From JACKCP01 sp051744925 (GTDB lineage: Bacteria; Desulfobacterota; Desulfobacteria; Desulfobacterales; JACKCP01): a DNA stretch of 27,958 nt. Shown here one piece after another: positions 15,560-24,250 of the stretch (position 1 is its first letter; each line of letters opens with the position of its first letter). The position numbers and the translations under genes were made by a program. The notes below the pieces were generated by a model. It saw nothing but the letters and a program-made list of their open reading frames with translations. It searched no databases and was not told where the DNA came from. The stretch is taken from NCBI GenBank assembly GCA_051744925.1, contig JBNJDM010000025.1:1-27958 (forward strand), read 5' to 3'.

Positions 15560-15976
15560 TTAATTCTGCCTCTCTTTCTTTTCAGATTTTTTTCTGATAC
15601 TGTCGAGCAGACCGTTTATAAAACCGCCCGACTCTCTTGTACCGAACTTTTTACCTATATCTATAGCTTCATTAATACTGACTTTTACAGGAATATCTTC
15701 GCAATAGTAAAGTTCAAAAACTGCAAGTCTTAATATATTCCTGTCAACACATGACATTCTGTGCAAACGCCAGTTACTTGAATGACTGTCTATAATTTTA
15801 TCAATATCATTTCTGTTTTCAACAACTCCCAGAGAAAGAAGGTCAAGAAAATCAGAACTTCCGGGCGCAAGATACTTTTTAAATAATGCAAAAGCTTCAT
15901 GCCCGAAACAATCTCTCATATCCATATAAAAAAGGGCCTGAAGTGCAAGCTCTCTTGATTTCCTGCGATATCCCAT
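15560..15976 (-). CDS. nusB: Transcription antitermination factor NusB
   Basis: A 138-residue all-helical RNA-binding protein that, with NusE (S10), binds boxA and supports antitermination on rRNA operons. The N-terminus RRKSRELALQALFYMDM and the C-terminal INEAIDIGKKFG-FINGLLDSIRK are the family hallmarks. It follows ribH by 17 bases, a very common arrangement (ribH-nusB). It is slightly shorter than some homologues but complete at both ends. Confidence 0.95.
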   Translation of the reverse strand: MGYRRKSRELALQALFYMDMRDCFGHEAFALFKKYLAPGSSDFLDLLSLGVVENRNDIDKIIDSHSSNWRLHRMSCVDRNILRLAVFELYYCEDIPVKVSINEAIDIGKKFGTRESGGFINGLLDSIRKKSEKKERQN

Positions 15977-15993
15977 TAACTGTCACACCAAAC

Positions 15994-16458
15994 TTAAAGT
16001 TCTTTTACAAGATTTACCATCTCTATTGCAGACATGGCAGCTTCTGCCCCTTTGTTTCCGGCTTTTGAACCGGCTCTTTCAATTGCCTGTTCTATTGTAT
16101 CTGTGGTAAGAACACCAAATACAACAGGCACTCCTGTTTCAAGAGATACCATAGCAATTCCTTTTGCAGCTTCACTGCTCACATATTCAAAATGAGGTGT
16201 AGCGCCTCTTATAACTGAACCAAGGCAGATTACAGCATCATATTTGTTCTGCTGAGCAATTTTCTTTGCTATAAGAGGAATCTCAAAAGCTCCGGGAACT
16301 TTTATGATCTCTATATCATTGTCATCTGCTCCGTGGCGTACAAGAACATCTACTGCTCCGCCTGTAAGTCTGTCAGTAATAAAATCATTAAAACGGGCAA
16401 CAATTATTCCGTATTTTTTCCCTGAGGCGTCAAGTTTTGCTTCTATAATCTTAGGCAT
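15994..16458 (-). CDS. ribH: 6,7-dimethyl-8-ribityllumazine synthase
   Basis: Condenses the ribityl-aminouracil intermediate with 3,4-dihydroxy-2-butanone 4-phosphate to form lumazine, the penultimate step of riboflavin synthesis. Its 154 residues are the usual length. Key segments are VARFN (phosphate/pyrimidine side), VPGAFEIP, GSVIRGATPHFEYV with the catalytic histidine H89, and FGVLTTDTIEQA. Enzymes of this class form pentamers or 60-mer capsids. It lies between ribBA and nusB in the riboflavin operon. The 85-base gap upstream contains a decayed copy of the palindromic element. Confidence 0.97.
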   Translation of the reverse strand: MPKIIEAKLDASGKKYGIIVARFNDFITDRLTGGAVDVLVRHGADDNDIEIIKVPGAFEIPLIAKKIAQQNKYDAVICLGSVIRGATPHFEYVSSEAAKGIAMVSLETGVPVVFGVLTTDTIEQAIERAGSKAGNKGAEAAMSAIEMVNLVKEL

Positions 16459-16501
16459 CTATATTTTTCCTTTTTAACATTTAGCTTTTTTAAATCATAA
16501 A

Positions 16502-16542
16502 TAATTGCTGACTGAAAATTTCTGATCTTCGGTCAAATACTA
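16502..16542 (-). repeat. Decayed short copy of the palindromic element
   Basis: TAATTGCTGACTGAAAAT at the left and TTCGGTCAAATACTA at the right match the two ends of the element (TAGTTGCTGAACGAAAAC and TTCGGCCAATCACTA) with several changes and almost all of the middle missing. It lies between the ribBA stop and the ribH start. Confidence 0.5.
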
Positions 16543-16543
16543 A

Positions 16544-17782
16544 CTACATTTTTTGTTCGTGCTTGTTCACAATACCGCCTACTTTTTCAAGCATGTGTCC
16601 CATACGCATTTTTTTGCACTGAAGATATCCCTGATTTATTTCATTGGGATCAATTTCTATTGGAACCTGCTCCACAATGCTTAATCCATAGCCTTCAAGC
16701 CCGACCATTTTTTTGGGATTATTTGTCATAATCTTCATTTTTTTAACTCCGAGATCTGCAAGTATCTGGGCTCCGATTCCGTAATCCCTCATATCAGGTT
16801 TAAAACCGAGCTTAATATTGGCATCTACTGTATCATAGCCTTCATCCTGGAGTACATATGCCTTGAGTTTATTGACAAGACCAATTCCGCGTCCTTCCTG
16901 CCTTATATACAGAAAGACTCCTGAGCCTTCCTGCTCTATCTGCTGCATTGATTTAACAAGCTGATCTCCGCAGTCACATCTCATGGAACCGAAAATATCT
17001 CCTGTAAGACACTCTGAATGGACTCTTACAAGAACAGGTTTTTCAGGATCTATCTCTCCCTTTACCATTGCTATATGCTGAAAATCATCTATTTCATTTT
17101 CATAAACAAAGGTGCGGAATTCCCCTGCAAATGCTGTGGGAATAACAGCTTCAGCTTTTTTATGCACAAAAGACTCATTGTGAAGCCTGTATGAAATAAG
17201 CTCAGCAATTGTGCATATACCAATATTATGTTCTTCACTGAATTTTTCAAGTGAAGGCATTCTTGCCATTGTTCCGTCATCATCCATTATCTCGCATATA
17301 ACCCCTGAAGGTTTAAAACCTGCAAGTCTTGCAAGATCAGCAGATGCTTCTGTATGACCTGCCCTTACAATTACACCTCCGTCTTTGGCTTTTAAAGGAA
17401 AAATATGACCCGGTCTTACAATATCTTCAGGCTTTGCATCATCTGCTATTGCATCCTGAACTGTTTTTGCTCTGTCTGCAGCTGAAATGCCTGTAGTAAC
17501 ACCTTCACGTGCTTCAATCGAAACCGTGAAGGCTGTTTCATGGGCAGAGGTATTATCTTCTACCATCATCGGCAGATTAAGCTGCTCACATCTTTCTCCG
17601 GTAAGAGACATGCATATAAGCCCCCTGCCGTATTTAGCCATAAAATTGATTATTTCAGGAGTTACCGCTTCTGAAGCAATGGTCAGATCCCCTTCATTTT
17701 CACGGTCTTCATCATCTGTCAGTATTATCATTTTACCGGCTTTAATATCTTCTATGGCCTGTTCAATACTTATTCTTGGCAT
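16544..17782 (-). CDS. ribBA: Bifunctional DHBP synthase / GTP cyclohydrolase II
   Basis: A 412-residue fusion providing both entry reactions of riboflavin synthesis. The RibB half (1 to about 202) makes dihydroxybutanone phosphate from ribulose 5-phosphate and has DDEDRENEGD (23-32), RPGH (H126) and AGHTEA (H143). The RibA half (about 208-412) opens GTP and keeps the zinc ligands C258, C269 and C271 (SECLTGDIFGSMRCDC) and RQEGRGIGL. Both halves appear intact. It starts 19 bases after ribE. The RibB activity duplicates that of the stand-alone ribB at 24835, which has its own FMN riboswitch. No riboswitch is visible ahead of this operon. Confidence 0.96.
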   Translation of the reverse strand: MPRISIEQAIEDIKAGKMIILTDDEDRENEGDLTIASEAVTPEIINFMAKYGRGLICMSLTGERCEQLNLPMMVEDNTSAHETAFTVSIEAREGVTTGISAADRAKTVQDAIADDAKPEDIVRPGHIFPLKAKDGGVIVRAGHTEASADLARLAGFKPSGVICEIMDDDGTMARMPSLEKFSEEHNIGICTIAELISYRLHNESFVHKKAEAVIPTAFAGEFRTFVYENEIDDFQHIAMVKGEIDPEKPVLVRVHSECLTGDIFGSMRCDCGDQLVKSMQQIEQEGSGVFLYIRQEGRGIGLVNKLKAYVLQDEGYDTVDANIKLGFKPDMRDYGIGAQILADLGVKKMKIMTNNPKKMVGLEGYGLSIVEQVPIEIDPNEINQGYLQCKKMRMGHMLEKVGGIVNKHEQKM

Positions 17783-17801
17783 TTTTTTACCCCGCTTTTT
17801 G

Positions 17802-18455
17802 CTACAGGAATCCGTTTTGTCTTAAAAAATCGATGGAAAGACCTTGCTCTTCATCAGGATCAGACTTTTTCCCTGTAATAAGTTTTTCAATATATTTTCC
17901 GATAACATCGGCTTCAAGATTAACCTGGTCTCCTGTTTTTCCGGAGCCTATTGTTGAAAGCCCTTTGGTATGAGGAATTATTGCAAGGGAAAACCAGTTC
18001 TCGCCAACTGAATTAACAGTAAGACTTGTACCGTCTACTGCAACCGAACCCTTGTCTATAATATACTTCATTACCTTCGAAGGAGCTTTTATATTTATAA
18101 TTACAGCATTACTTTGTTCTTCAACCGAAGAAATTGTTCCAACTCCATCTATATGACCGGTGACTATATGTCCGTCAAGTCTGTCAGAAAGCTTAAGAGC
18201 TCTTTCAAGATTGACTCTCTGGCCCGGTTTTGCACTTTTAAACTTAGATTTTTCTATTGTTTCCGGACTTACATCAACATCAAAACTTCGGTTGTTTATT
18301 TTTACAGCTGTAAGACAGCCGCCGTCAACAGCAATAGAATCGCCAATTTTTGTGCCGTTAAGGTCAAAATCTGCTTCTATTGTAAATTTTTTGCCCTGAC
18401 CTGCATCAGATACAGATCTTATTGTTCCAAAACCTTCTATTATTCCTGTAAACAT
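17802..18455 (-). CDS. ribE: Riboflavin synthase, alpha subunit
   Basis: Dismutates two molecules of dimethylribityllumazine to riboflavin and the pyrimidine precursor; the active form is a trimer. I place the start at ATG 18455, giving MFTGIIEGFGTI, the near-invariant N-terminus, and 217 residues. A TTG five codons upstream is less likely, and a GGAA stretch lies before the ATG. Two tandem lumazine-binding barrels are visible: VDGGCLTAV and GHIVTGHIDGVGTI in the first half, VDGTSLTVN and LSLAIIPHT-like residues in the second. It lies 60 bases after ribD and 19 before ribBA. Confidence 0.95.
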   Translation of the reverse strand: MFTGIIEGFGTIRSVSDAGQGKKFTIEADFDLNGTKIGDSIAVDGGCLTAVKINNRSFDVDVSPETIEKSKFKSAKPGQRVNLERALKLSDRLDGHIVTGHIDGVGTISSVEEQSNAVIINIKAPSKVMKYIIDKGSVAVDGTSLTVNSVGENWFSLAIIPHTKGLSTIGSGKTGDQVNLEADVIGKYIEKLITGKKSDPDEEQGLSIDFLRQNGFL

Positions 18456-18515
18456 CTTTAATAATTCCAATCTGATAAAAATATATCAGCTAATATTATC
18501 ACTTTTTTAAAACTT

Positions 18516-19673
18516 TCAATAAAAAACAGGCCATAAAAGTTCATCAGTTTTATCATGATTTATTTTTGCCCGGCCTTCAACAAGTATATCATTATCAAAT
18601 TCAGAAATTTTTGTATTAAAAATATTAATACAGTCTTTTAATTTTTCAGGGCCTCTGCCGTTTACAGCTTTGTAAGAATCTGTGCACCCTATAATTTTTG
18701 CTCCGTAAAAAAAAGCTATCTGGTCTGCAAGATCAGAATTAAGAAATGAACCTGCAATCATTGATCCGCCTTCTATCATCAGACTTGAAATTTTATTTTT
18801 CCCAAGCTCTTTTAAAAGATCTGAAAGATCTATTCTTGAATCTGCCCCCTGAGCAACCTGAATAAGTTTTATTCCTTTGTCTTCAAATTTTTTTACACGC
18901 TTTGGATCAGCATTTTCACAACAGGCTATTATTGTATTATCTTTCATTTCTCCGGAAAAAATCTTAAGACCTGAATCCGGATCAAGATTAAGATGTGAAT
19001 CTGTAATTATTTTCAAAGGATCTGATGTTATTACTCCGGGTATTCTTGCATTAAGAGACGGATTATCAGCTTGGGCAGTTTTTCTGCCCACAAGAATTGC
19101 ATCAGACTGATGTCTTAAACAATGAACCCAGTGTCTCGATTTTTCATTGGTTATCCATTTGGAATCACCGGTTCTTGTGGCTGTTTTACCGTCAAGTGTC
19201 ATTGCAAGTTTTAAAACAGTGTATGGAATCTTTTTTGTAATGTATTTAATAAAAGGAAGATTAAGAGCTCTTGCTTTTTCTTCAAGCAGACCTGATACAA
19301 CCTCTATTTTATTCTGCCTGAGATAACTGTTTCCTCCGCCGTTTACTCCGGGATTCGGGTCATCCATTGCAACTACAACTTTTTTAATACCGCTTTTTAT
19401 AATTTTTTCTGTGCACGGGGGAGTCTTTCCACTGTGATTACACGGTTCAAGAGTAACGTAAAGAGTTGCACCTTTTGCATTTTCTCCTGCATCATCAATG
19501 GCGTTTACTTCAGCATGGGCCTGTCCGTATTTTTCGTGATAACCCCGGCCTTTGATTTCACCGTTTTTGGCACATACAGCTCCAACAAGAGGATTTGTTT
19601 TTGTAAAACCCCTTCCCTTTGCAGCAAGATCAAGAGCCAGATTCATATATTTGTAATCTGCATCATTAAACAT
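18516..19673 (-). CDS. ribD: Bifunctional pyrimidine deaminase/reductase
   Basis: Carries out the second and third steps of riboflavin synthesis on the GTP cyclohydrolase product. The 385 residues comprise an N-terminal cytidine-deaminase-like domain and a C-terminal NADPH-dependent reductase. Zinc ligands are H53 and catalytic E55 in HAEVNAI, with C78 and C87 in PCNHSGKTPPC. The reductase part begins near TVLKLAMTLDGKTATRTGDSKW and contains DAILVGRKTAQADNPSLN and the MIEGGSMIAGSFL segment. It is between nrdR (17 bases) and ribE (60 bases). The start ATG follows a GGAA ribosome site. All catalytic residues I can identify are present. Confidence 0.96.
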   Translation of the reverse strand: MFNDADYKYMNLALDLAAKGRGFTKTNPLVGAVCAKNGEIKGRGYHEKYGQAHAEVNAIDDAGENAKGATLYVTLEPCNHSGKTPPCTEKIIKSGIKKVVVAMDDPNPGVNGGGNSYLRQNKIEVVSGLLEEKARALNLPFIKYITKKIPYTVLKLAMTLDGKTATRTGDSKWITNEKSRHWVHCLRHQSDAILVGRKTAQADNPSLNARIPGVITSDPLKIITDSHLNLDPDSGLKIFSGEMKDNTIIACCENADPKRVKKFEDKGIKLIQVAQGADSRIDLSDLLKELGKNKISSLMIEGGSMIAGSFLNSDLADQIAFFYGAKIIGCTDSYKAVNGRGPEKLKDCINIFNTKISEFDNDILVEGRAKINHDKTDELLWPVFY

Positions 19674-19690
19674 AATTGTATTCCAAAGCT

Positions 19691-20155
19691 TTATTCCGGT
19701 TTTTCAGGCATAAGAAACTGTCTGAGTTCATTTACAAAATCGTTTACATCTTTAAATTCTCTGTATACAGAAGCAAACCTGACATAAGCAACTTCGTCAA
19801 GTTCATGAAGCTTTTCCATGACTCTTTCACCAATACTTACTGTAGAAATCTCTCTTGATTCACACTCTTTAAGATCTACTTCAAGTTCATCAATAAAGTT
19901 TTCTATGGTATCTATGCTTATATTTCGTTTCTCACATGCCCGCAGAATTCCCGATCTTAATTTATCCCTTAAGAACTCCTCACGCCTGCCGTCCTTTTTA
20001 ACTATCATTAAAGGAACCTGTTCAACTGTTTCATAAGTTGTAAATCTTCTTTCACAGCTTAAACACTCGCGGCGGCGTCTTATGGAATAACCGTCTTTTG
20101 CAAGCCTTGAATCTATAACCCTGTCTTCAGGTTCAGAACAAAAGGGACATTTCAT
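19691..20155 (-). CDS. nrdR: Transcriptional repressor NrdR
   Basis: A 154-residue nucleotide-sensing repressor of ribonucleotide reductase genes. The N-terminal zinc ribbon has C3, C6, C31 and C34 (MKCPFC, CLSCERRFTTYE) and a basic IRRRREC segment for DNA contact. The ATP-cone domain follows from about residue 49 (VKKDGRREEFLRDKLRSGI). Its start overlaps the stop of the dCMP deaminase gene by one base (TAATG), so the two are probably translationally coupled; both serve deoxynucleotide balance. I did not find paired NrdR boxes in the window, and no nrd genes are here. Confidence 0.97.
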   Translation of the reverse strand: MKCPFCSEPEDRVIDSRLAKDGYSIRRRRECLSCERRFTTYETVEQVPLMIVKKDGRREEFLRDKLRSGILRACEKRNISIDTIENFIDELEVDLKECESREISTVSIGERVMEKLHELDEVAYVRFASVYREFKDVNDFVNELRQFLMPEKPE

Positions 20156-20616
20156 TACTGATCTCCCCGGGATTCAAATCTTACCACCTCAACTCCGGCC
20201 TCTTTGAGCATCTCTTCAGACATTCCGTCTGAATAGTCGCCAAGATAACAGACCCTTTTTATACCAGCATTTATAATCATTTTCGAGCATATGGAACAAG
20301 GCTTTGTATTTACATATATATCAGCACCGTCGATTGAGATTCCGTGCTTTGCAGCCTGAACTATTGCATTTTGCTCTGCATGGGTTCCTCTGCACAGCTC
20401 ATGTCTTTCTCCTGAAGGTACATCCATTTTTTTTCTCAGACATCCGGTTACAGCACAATGGGTTACTCCCGAAGGAGCACCATTATAACCTGTTGCAAGT
20501 ATATGCCTGTTTTTAACAATAACTGCACCAACACTACGTCGCAGACATGTTGATCTGCTAGATACAAGATCTGTTATGCTAATAAAATACTTATCCCAGG
20601 AGGGTCTGTTATCCAT
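20155..20616 (-). CDS. dCMP deaminase (ComEB-type)
   Basis: A zinc-dependent deaminase of 153 residues predicted to convert dCMP to dUMP, feeding thymidylate synthesis. Zinc and catalytic residues are H79 and E81 in THAEQNAI, with C107 and C110 in KPCSIC. The sequence between GYNGAPSG and ERHELCRGTHAEQ, including CAVTGCLRKK, is characteristic of the dCMP deaminase/ComEB group rather than of cytidine or guanine deaminases. It lies 12 bases after glyA and overlaps nrdR. With glyA (methylene-tetrahydrofolate) and nrdR this makes a coherent dTTP-supply cluster. Confidence 0.93.
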   Translation of the reverse strand: MDNRPSWDKYFISITDLVSSRSTCLRRSVGAVIVKNRHILATGYNGAPSGVTHCAVTGCLRKKMDVPSGERHELCRGTHAEQNAIVQAAKHGISIDGADIYVNTKPCSICSKMIINAGIKRVCYLGDYSDGMSEEMLKEAGVEVVRFESRGDQ

Positions 20617-20628
20617 TAAAGCCTATCC

Positions 20629-21873
20629 TTATTCCTGAAAAAGAGGGAATCCTTCAGCAAATTCCTTTACTTTGTCACCTATTTCAGAAATCATTTTATC
20701 ATTTTCGTAATTGTCTATTATATCAGCAATCCACCCGCCGACAATCTCCATATCCTTTTCCTTCATTCCCCTTGTTGTAAGCGCAGGTGTTCCTATTCTT
20801 ATTCCGCTTGTTACAAAAGGACTTCTCTGTTCAAAAGGAACTGTATTCTTATTTACAGTTATACCGGCTTTTCCAAGAGCTGCTTCAGCATCTTTACCTG
20901 TTACACCCTTAGCTGTGAGATCAATAAGAATAAGGTGGTTGTCTGTACCTCCGGAAACAAGATCAAGTCCTGATTTCACAAGAGTCTCTCCAAGAACCTG
21001 AGCATTTTTTACAACCTGCTTCTGGTATTCTTTAAACTCAGGCTTTAAAGCTTCCTTAAAAGCAACAGCTTTTGCTGCAATAACGTGCATTAAGGGACCA
21101 CCCTGAATTCCGGGGAAAATCTGCTTGTTCATTATTTTGGTAAGATCTTCACCAGCCAGTATAAGACCGCCCCTTGGACCTCTTAAAGTTTTATGGGTAG
21201 TAGTTGTTGTTACATCTGCACAATTTACAGGAGAAGGATGAAGCCCTGCTGCAACAAGACCTGCAATATGAGCCATATCAACCATAAAATAAGCATCAAC
21301 AGACTTTGCAATCTCAGAAAACCTCTGAAAATCGATAATTCTTGGGTATGCACTTGCTCCTGCAACTATCATTTTAGGCCTGAATTCTTTAGCCTTTTTT
21401 TCAACTTCATCATAGTCGATCTGGCCGGTTTCCTTTGAAACTCCGTAATGGCTGAACTCAAAAAGCCGTCCTGAAAAATTCACTCCGCTTCCGTGTGTAA
21501 GGTGTCCTCCGTGGGAAAGATCCATTCCCATAACTTTGTCACCGGGATTAAGATATGCAAAAAAAGCTCCCATATTGGCCTGTGAGCCTGAGTGGGGCTG
21601 AACATTTGCGTACGAAGCTCCAAAAAGCTCTCTAGCTCTGTCTCTTGCAAGATCTTCAGCTATATCTACAAATTCACAGCCTCCGTAATACCTTTTTGCA
21701 GGGTATCCTTCAGCATACTTATTTGTCATTATACAGCCCTGGGTTTCCATAACAGCAGAACTTACTATATTTTCAGATGCAATAAGCTCAAGGTTCTGAA
21801 CTTGTCTCCGGCTTTCCTTATTTATTGCCTCAAGGATTTCCGGATCTGTTTTTCCGATTACGTCAGGGTTCAT
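20629..21873 (-). CDS. glyA: Serine hydroxymethyltransferase
   Basis: A PLP enzyme interconverting serine and glycine and charging tetrahydrofolate with a one-carbon unit. It has 414 residues. The PLP lysine is K228 in VTTTTTHKTLRGPRGG, and LIASENIVS, YAEGYPAKRYYGG and VDMAHIAGLVA are conserved. A strong ribosome site (AAGGAGGTCT) precedes ATG 21873. The 181-base gap upstream contains no gene; a TCAGGGTTT/AAACCTGA hairpin there has its T-run on the plus strand, so it would not terminate rpiB read-through. glyA may therefore either continue from the rpiB transcript or start a new one. Confidence 0.97.
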   Translation of the reverse strand: MNPDVIGKTDPEILEAINKESRRQVQNLELIASENIVSSAVMETQGCIMTNKYAEGYPAKRYYGGCEFVDIAEDLARDRARELFGASYANVQPHSGSQANMGAFFAYLNPGDKVMGMDLSHGGHLTHGSGVNFSGRLFEFSHYGVSKETGQIDYDEVEKKAKEFRPKMIVAGASAYPRIIDFQRFSEIAKSVDAYFMVDMAHIAGLVAAGLHPSPVNCADVTTTTTHKTLRGPRGGLILAGEDLTKIMNKQIFPGIQGGPLMHVIAAKAVAFKEALKPEFKEYQKQVVKNAQVLGETLVKSGLDLVSGGTDNHLILIDLTAKGVTGKDAEAALGKAGITVNKNTVPFEQRSPFVTSGIRIGTPALTTRGMKEKDMEIVGGWIADIIDNYENDKMISEIGDKVKEFAEGFPLFQE

Positions 21874-22054
21874 AATATAAAGACCTCCTTAAACTGTTAA
21901 AAATTATGCAAAACATATTAATTATGTACCGTTCTGAGCAAAGTATTCAGGGTTTAGATATTTTATAATTCAAACCTGATTTTTTTCCGGATTAAACTCA
22001 GAGTCAGAGATTTAACTGCTCACCGGTACTTTAATGTTCACACATACTACATAT

Positions 22055-22483
22055 TCAGAACAAATCAAGCCTGGTCTGATGCCTTCCACCTTCAAAATCG
22101 GTTTCCATCCATGTTTCAACTATTTCCATTGCAAGAATATCACCTACAACCCTACCTCCGAGAACAAGCACATTTGAATTATTATGCATTCTGCTCATTT
22201 TTGCAGAAAAAATATCATTGCATAAAGCAGCCCTTATCCCTTTGTATCTGTTTGCAGCCATAGACATTCCAAGACCTGTTCCGCATAAAAGGATTCCTCT
22301 GTCACACTCTTTTTTCTCAACAGACTCTGCTACCTGTGCGGCATAATCAGGATAATTCACAGAATCTCCTGAAAAAGTTCCAACATCTTTAACATTAACA
22401 CCTTTATCTTTAAGATATTCGGCTATTTTATCCTTAAGTTCATATGCAGCGTGGTCAGATCCTATAATGATTGTTTCACTCAT
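22055..22483 (-). CDS. rpiB: Ribose-5-phosphate isomerase B
   Basis: Interconverts ribose 5-phosphate and ribulose 5-phosphate, the latter being the RibB substrate used by the riboflavin genes downstream. It has 142 residues, the normal RpiB length. Conserved features are the N-terminal GSDHAAYELK (H11), the catalytic cysteine C67 in LLCGTGLGMSMAANR and SRMHNNSNVLVLGGR. The start has GGAG about 8 bases upstream. It is 18 bases after fabF in the same direction. The usual rpiB-glyA neighbourhood is conserved. Confidence 0.95.
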   Translation of the reverse strand: MSETIIIGSDHAAYELKDKIAEYLKDKGVNVKDVGTFSGDSVNYPDYAAQVAESVEKKECDRGILLCGTGLGMSMAANRYKGIRAALCNDIFSAKMSRMHNNSNVLVLGGRVVGDILAMEIVETWMETDFEGGRHQTRLDLF

Positions 22484-22501
22484 TTTTTATCTCCGGAATT
22501 A

Positions 22502-23749
22502 TTATTTGTATTTTTTAAATATAAGCGAGGTATTAACACCGCCGAAACCGAACGAATTCGACATTGCATATTCTGTATCAATACCTGATGAAACATTTGG
22601 AACATAGTCAAGATCGCATTCAGGATCAGGTGTATTTAGATTTACTGTAGGAGGAGCAATCTGATTTTTCAGACTTAACACAGATACAGCTGCTTCAAGT
22701 GCACCGGCAGCTCCGAGAAGATGGCCTGTCATAGATTTTGTGGAAGATATTTTAAGATTTTTGCTGTGTTCTTTGAATACTTTTTTTACAGCAGCTGTTT
22801 CATATTTATCATTTAATATTGTTGAGGTTCCGTGGGCATTTATATATCCCACAGAGGAAGGATTTATATGCGCGCTTTCAAGAGCCTGATTCATAACATC
22901 GGCCATACCTTCACCTTCCGGTTCAGGCGCAGCTATATGCCAGGCTTCACTCATAAGCGAGTATCCGCTTATTTCAGCAATGGGAGCTGCTCCTCTTTCA
23001 AGAGCTTTTTCCATGTTTTCAAGTACAAGGAATACACTTCCCTCGCCTGCCACAAAACCGTCTCTTTCTTTATCAAAAGGACGGGATGCGGTTTTGGGAT
23101 CATTATTTCCTGAAAGAGCTTTCATTGAATTAAGTCCTGCAATAAAAACCGGGGTTATGACAGCTTCACTGCCTCCTGCAAGACAGCAGTCAATCTCACC
23201 GTGTTTTATCCGTAAATAAGCTTCACCCAAAGCACTACCGCCTGCTGCGCATGCATTTGCACATGTAAGAACAGGGCCTTTTATTCCCAGATTTATACTC
23301 ATTATCCCCGCAGTCATATTAGGGAGAAAATAAGGAATAAAATAAGGGCTGAGCCTTGATGTATTTTTTAAATACTTTCTTTTTGCAGCTTCTTCTGCAT
23401 AATCAAAGCCGCCTGCTCCATTGCCGACAAATATACCGATTTTGTCAGCACCGTACCAGTCGACTTCAAGCTTTGCATCTTCAAGTGCAAGCCTTCCGGC
23501 AGCAACTCCGTATAAAACAGACAAGGGAAGATTTTTGGATTCTTTTTTATCCATATAATCTTCCCTGCAGAAATTTTTTACTTCACCGGCTATTTTTACA
23601 GGAAAACCCTGTGTGTCAAATCTTGTTATATAACCGATTCCTGATTTTCCTGTAACAACAAAGTCCCAGAACTGACTGACTCCGATACCGGTCGGAGATA
23701 CAACTCCAATACCTGTTACAGCTACTCTGTTAAAAAAATTGGGGTTCAT
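22502..23749 (-). CDS. fabF: 3-oxoacyl-ACP synthase II (KAS II)
   Basis: A condensing enzyme of fatty acid elongation, 415 residues, thiolase fold. The catalytic triad is present: C167 in LTCANACAAGG, H306 in INAHGTST and H343 in KSMTGHLLGAAGA, with spacing close to E. coli FabF. The nucleophile segment NACAAGG differs from the more usual TACxxG, a mild divergence. The C-terminal NSFGFGGVN is intact. It begins 6 bases after acpP, the carrier it uses. The AGGA before the ATG is unusually close, so translation may depend on coupling to acpP. A related KAS paralogue role cannot be excluded. Confidence 0.93.
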   Translation of the reverse strand: MNPNFFNRVAVTGIGVVSPTGIGVSQFWDFVVTGKSGIGYITRFDTQGFPVKIAGEVKNFCREDYMDKKESKNLPLSVLYGVAAGRLALEDAKLEVDWYGADKIGIFVGNGAGGFDYAEEAAKRKYLKNTSRLSPYFIPYFLPNMTAGIMSINLGIKGPVLTCANACAAGGSALGEAYLRIKHGEIDCCLAGGSEAVITPVFIAGLNSMKALSGNNDPKTASRPFDKERDGFVAGEGSVFLVLENMEKALERGAAPIAEISGYSLMSEAWHIAAPEPEGEGMADVMNQALESAHINPSSVGYINAHGTSTILNDKYETAAVKKVFKEHSKNLKISSTKSMTGHLLGAAGALEAAVSVLSLKNQIAPPTVNLNTPDPECDLDYVPNVSSGIDTEYAMSNSFGFGGVNTSLIFKKYK

Positions 23750-23755
23750 TCCTGA

Positions 23756-23986
23756 TTATGATATTTTTTCAAGATATTCCTGAGCATCTTTTACTGTAAG
23801 AAGATTTTCAGCATCTTCATCAGGGATTTCAATATCAAATTCATCTTCAAGAGACATCATGAGCTCTACAATTTTTAAAGAATCTGCTCCAAGGTCATTA
23901 ATAAATGAAGCCTCAGGAATTACTTTTTCAATATCTACTTCAAGCTTTTCTGCAATTATTGCTTTTAATTTATCCTGCATTGACAT
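23756..23986 (-). CDS. acpP: Acyl carrier protein
   Basis: A 76-residue acidic four-helix carrier of fatty acyl chains. The phosphopantetheine attachment serine is S36 in DLGADSLKIVELMMSLEDEF; the residue after DSL is K rather than the common D, but the remainder is canonical. A strong ribosome site AGAGGTGA precedes ATG 23986. It is the first gene after the terminator that follows rpmF and is followed closely by fabF. Confidence 0.96.
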   Translation of the reverse strand: MSMQDKLKAIIAEKLEVDIEKVIPEASFINDLGADSLKIVELMMSLEDEFDIEIPDEDAENLLTVKDAQEYLEKIS

Positions 23987-24007
23987 AAATCACCTCTTCT
24001 TTAAATA

Positions 24008-24041
24008 CAAAAAAACCGCTCTGATTTATAAAAAGAGCGGT
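24008..24041 (-). terminator. Terminator between rpmF and acpP
   Basis: Perfect 8-bp stem ACCGCTCT (24015-24022) / AGAGCGGT (24034-24041). On the minus strand a T-run (A-run 24008-24014 on plus) follows immediately. It lies after rpmF and 22 bases before the acpP start, so it either ends rpmF or attenuates read-through to the fatty acid genes. Confidence 0.85.
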
Positions 24042-24058
24042 CTTTGTGCAAAGCGCAG

Positions 24059-24250
24059 TTAGATTTCATCTCCAAGTCCGATAACTGTGCGGCCTTTATA
24101 CATTCCGCAGCTTGGACAAATTGTATGGGGACGCTTTGCTTCTCCGCACTCAGGGCATACACCGAGGTTAGGAGCTGCAATTTTTTCACTATGATGTGTA
24201 CGACGCTTATCTCTGCGTGACTTTGATGTTTTTCTCTTTGGAACTGCCAT
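24059..24250 (-). CDS. rpmF: 50S ribosomal protein L32
   Basis: A 63-residue large-subunit protein. The N-terminus AVPKRKTSKSRRDKRRTHH is diagnostic, and CPECG with CPSCG forms the four-cysteine zinc ribbon of the zinc-binding form. AGGAG lies six bases before ATG 24250. In many bacteria rpmF leads a fatty acid cluster with plsX and fabH; here it is followed directly by acpP and fabF, with plsX and fabH absent. Confidence 0.97.
   Translation of the reverse strand: MAVPKRKTSKSRRDKRRTHHSEKIAAPNLGVCPECGEAKRPHTICPSCGMYKGRTVIGLGDEI

Noticed and set aside
16544..17782. RibBA with a dead half, which would explain the second ribB
   Set aside because: Metal- and zinc-site residues of both halves are present, so loss of function is not supported.
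21944..21985. Hairpin TCAGGGTTT/AAACCTGA with T-run between rpiB and glyA
   Set aside because: The T-run is on the plus strand, where no gene ends here; it would not terminate the minus-strand transcript. Not listed as a terminator feature.
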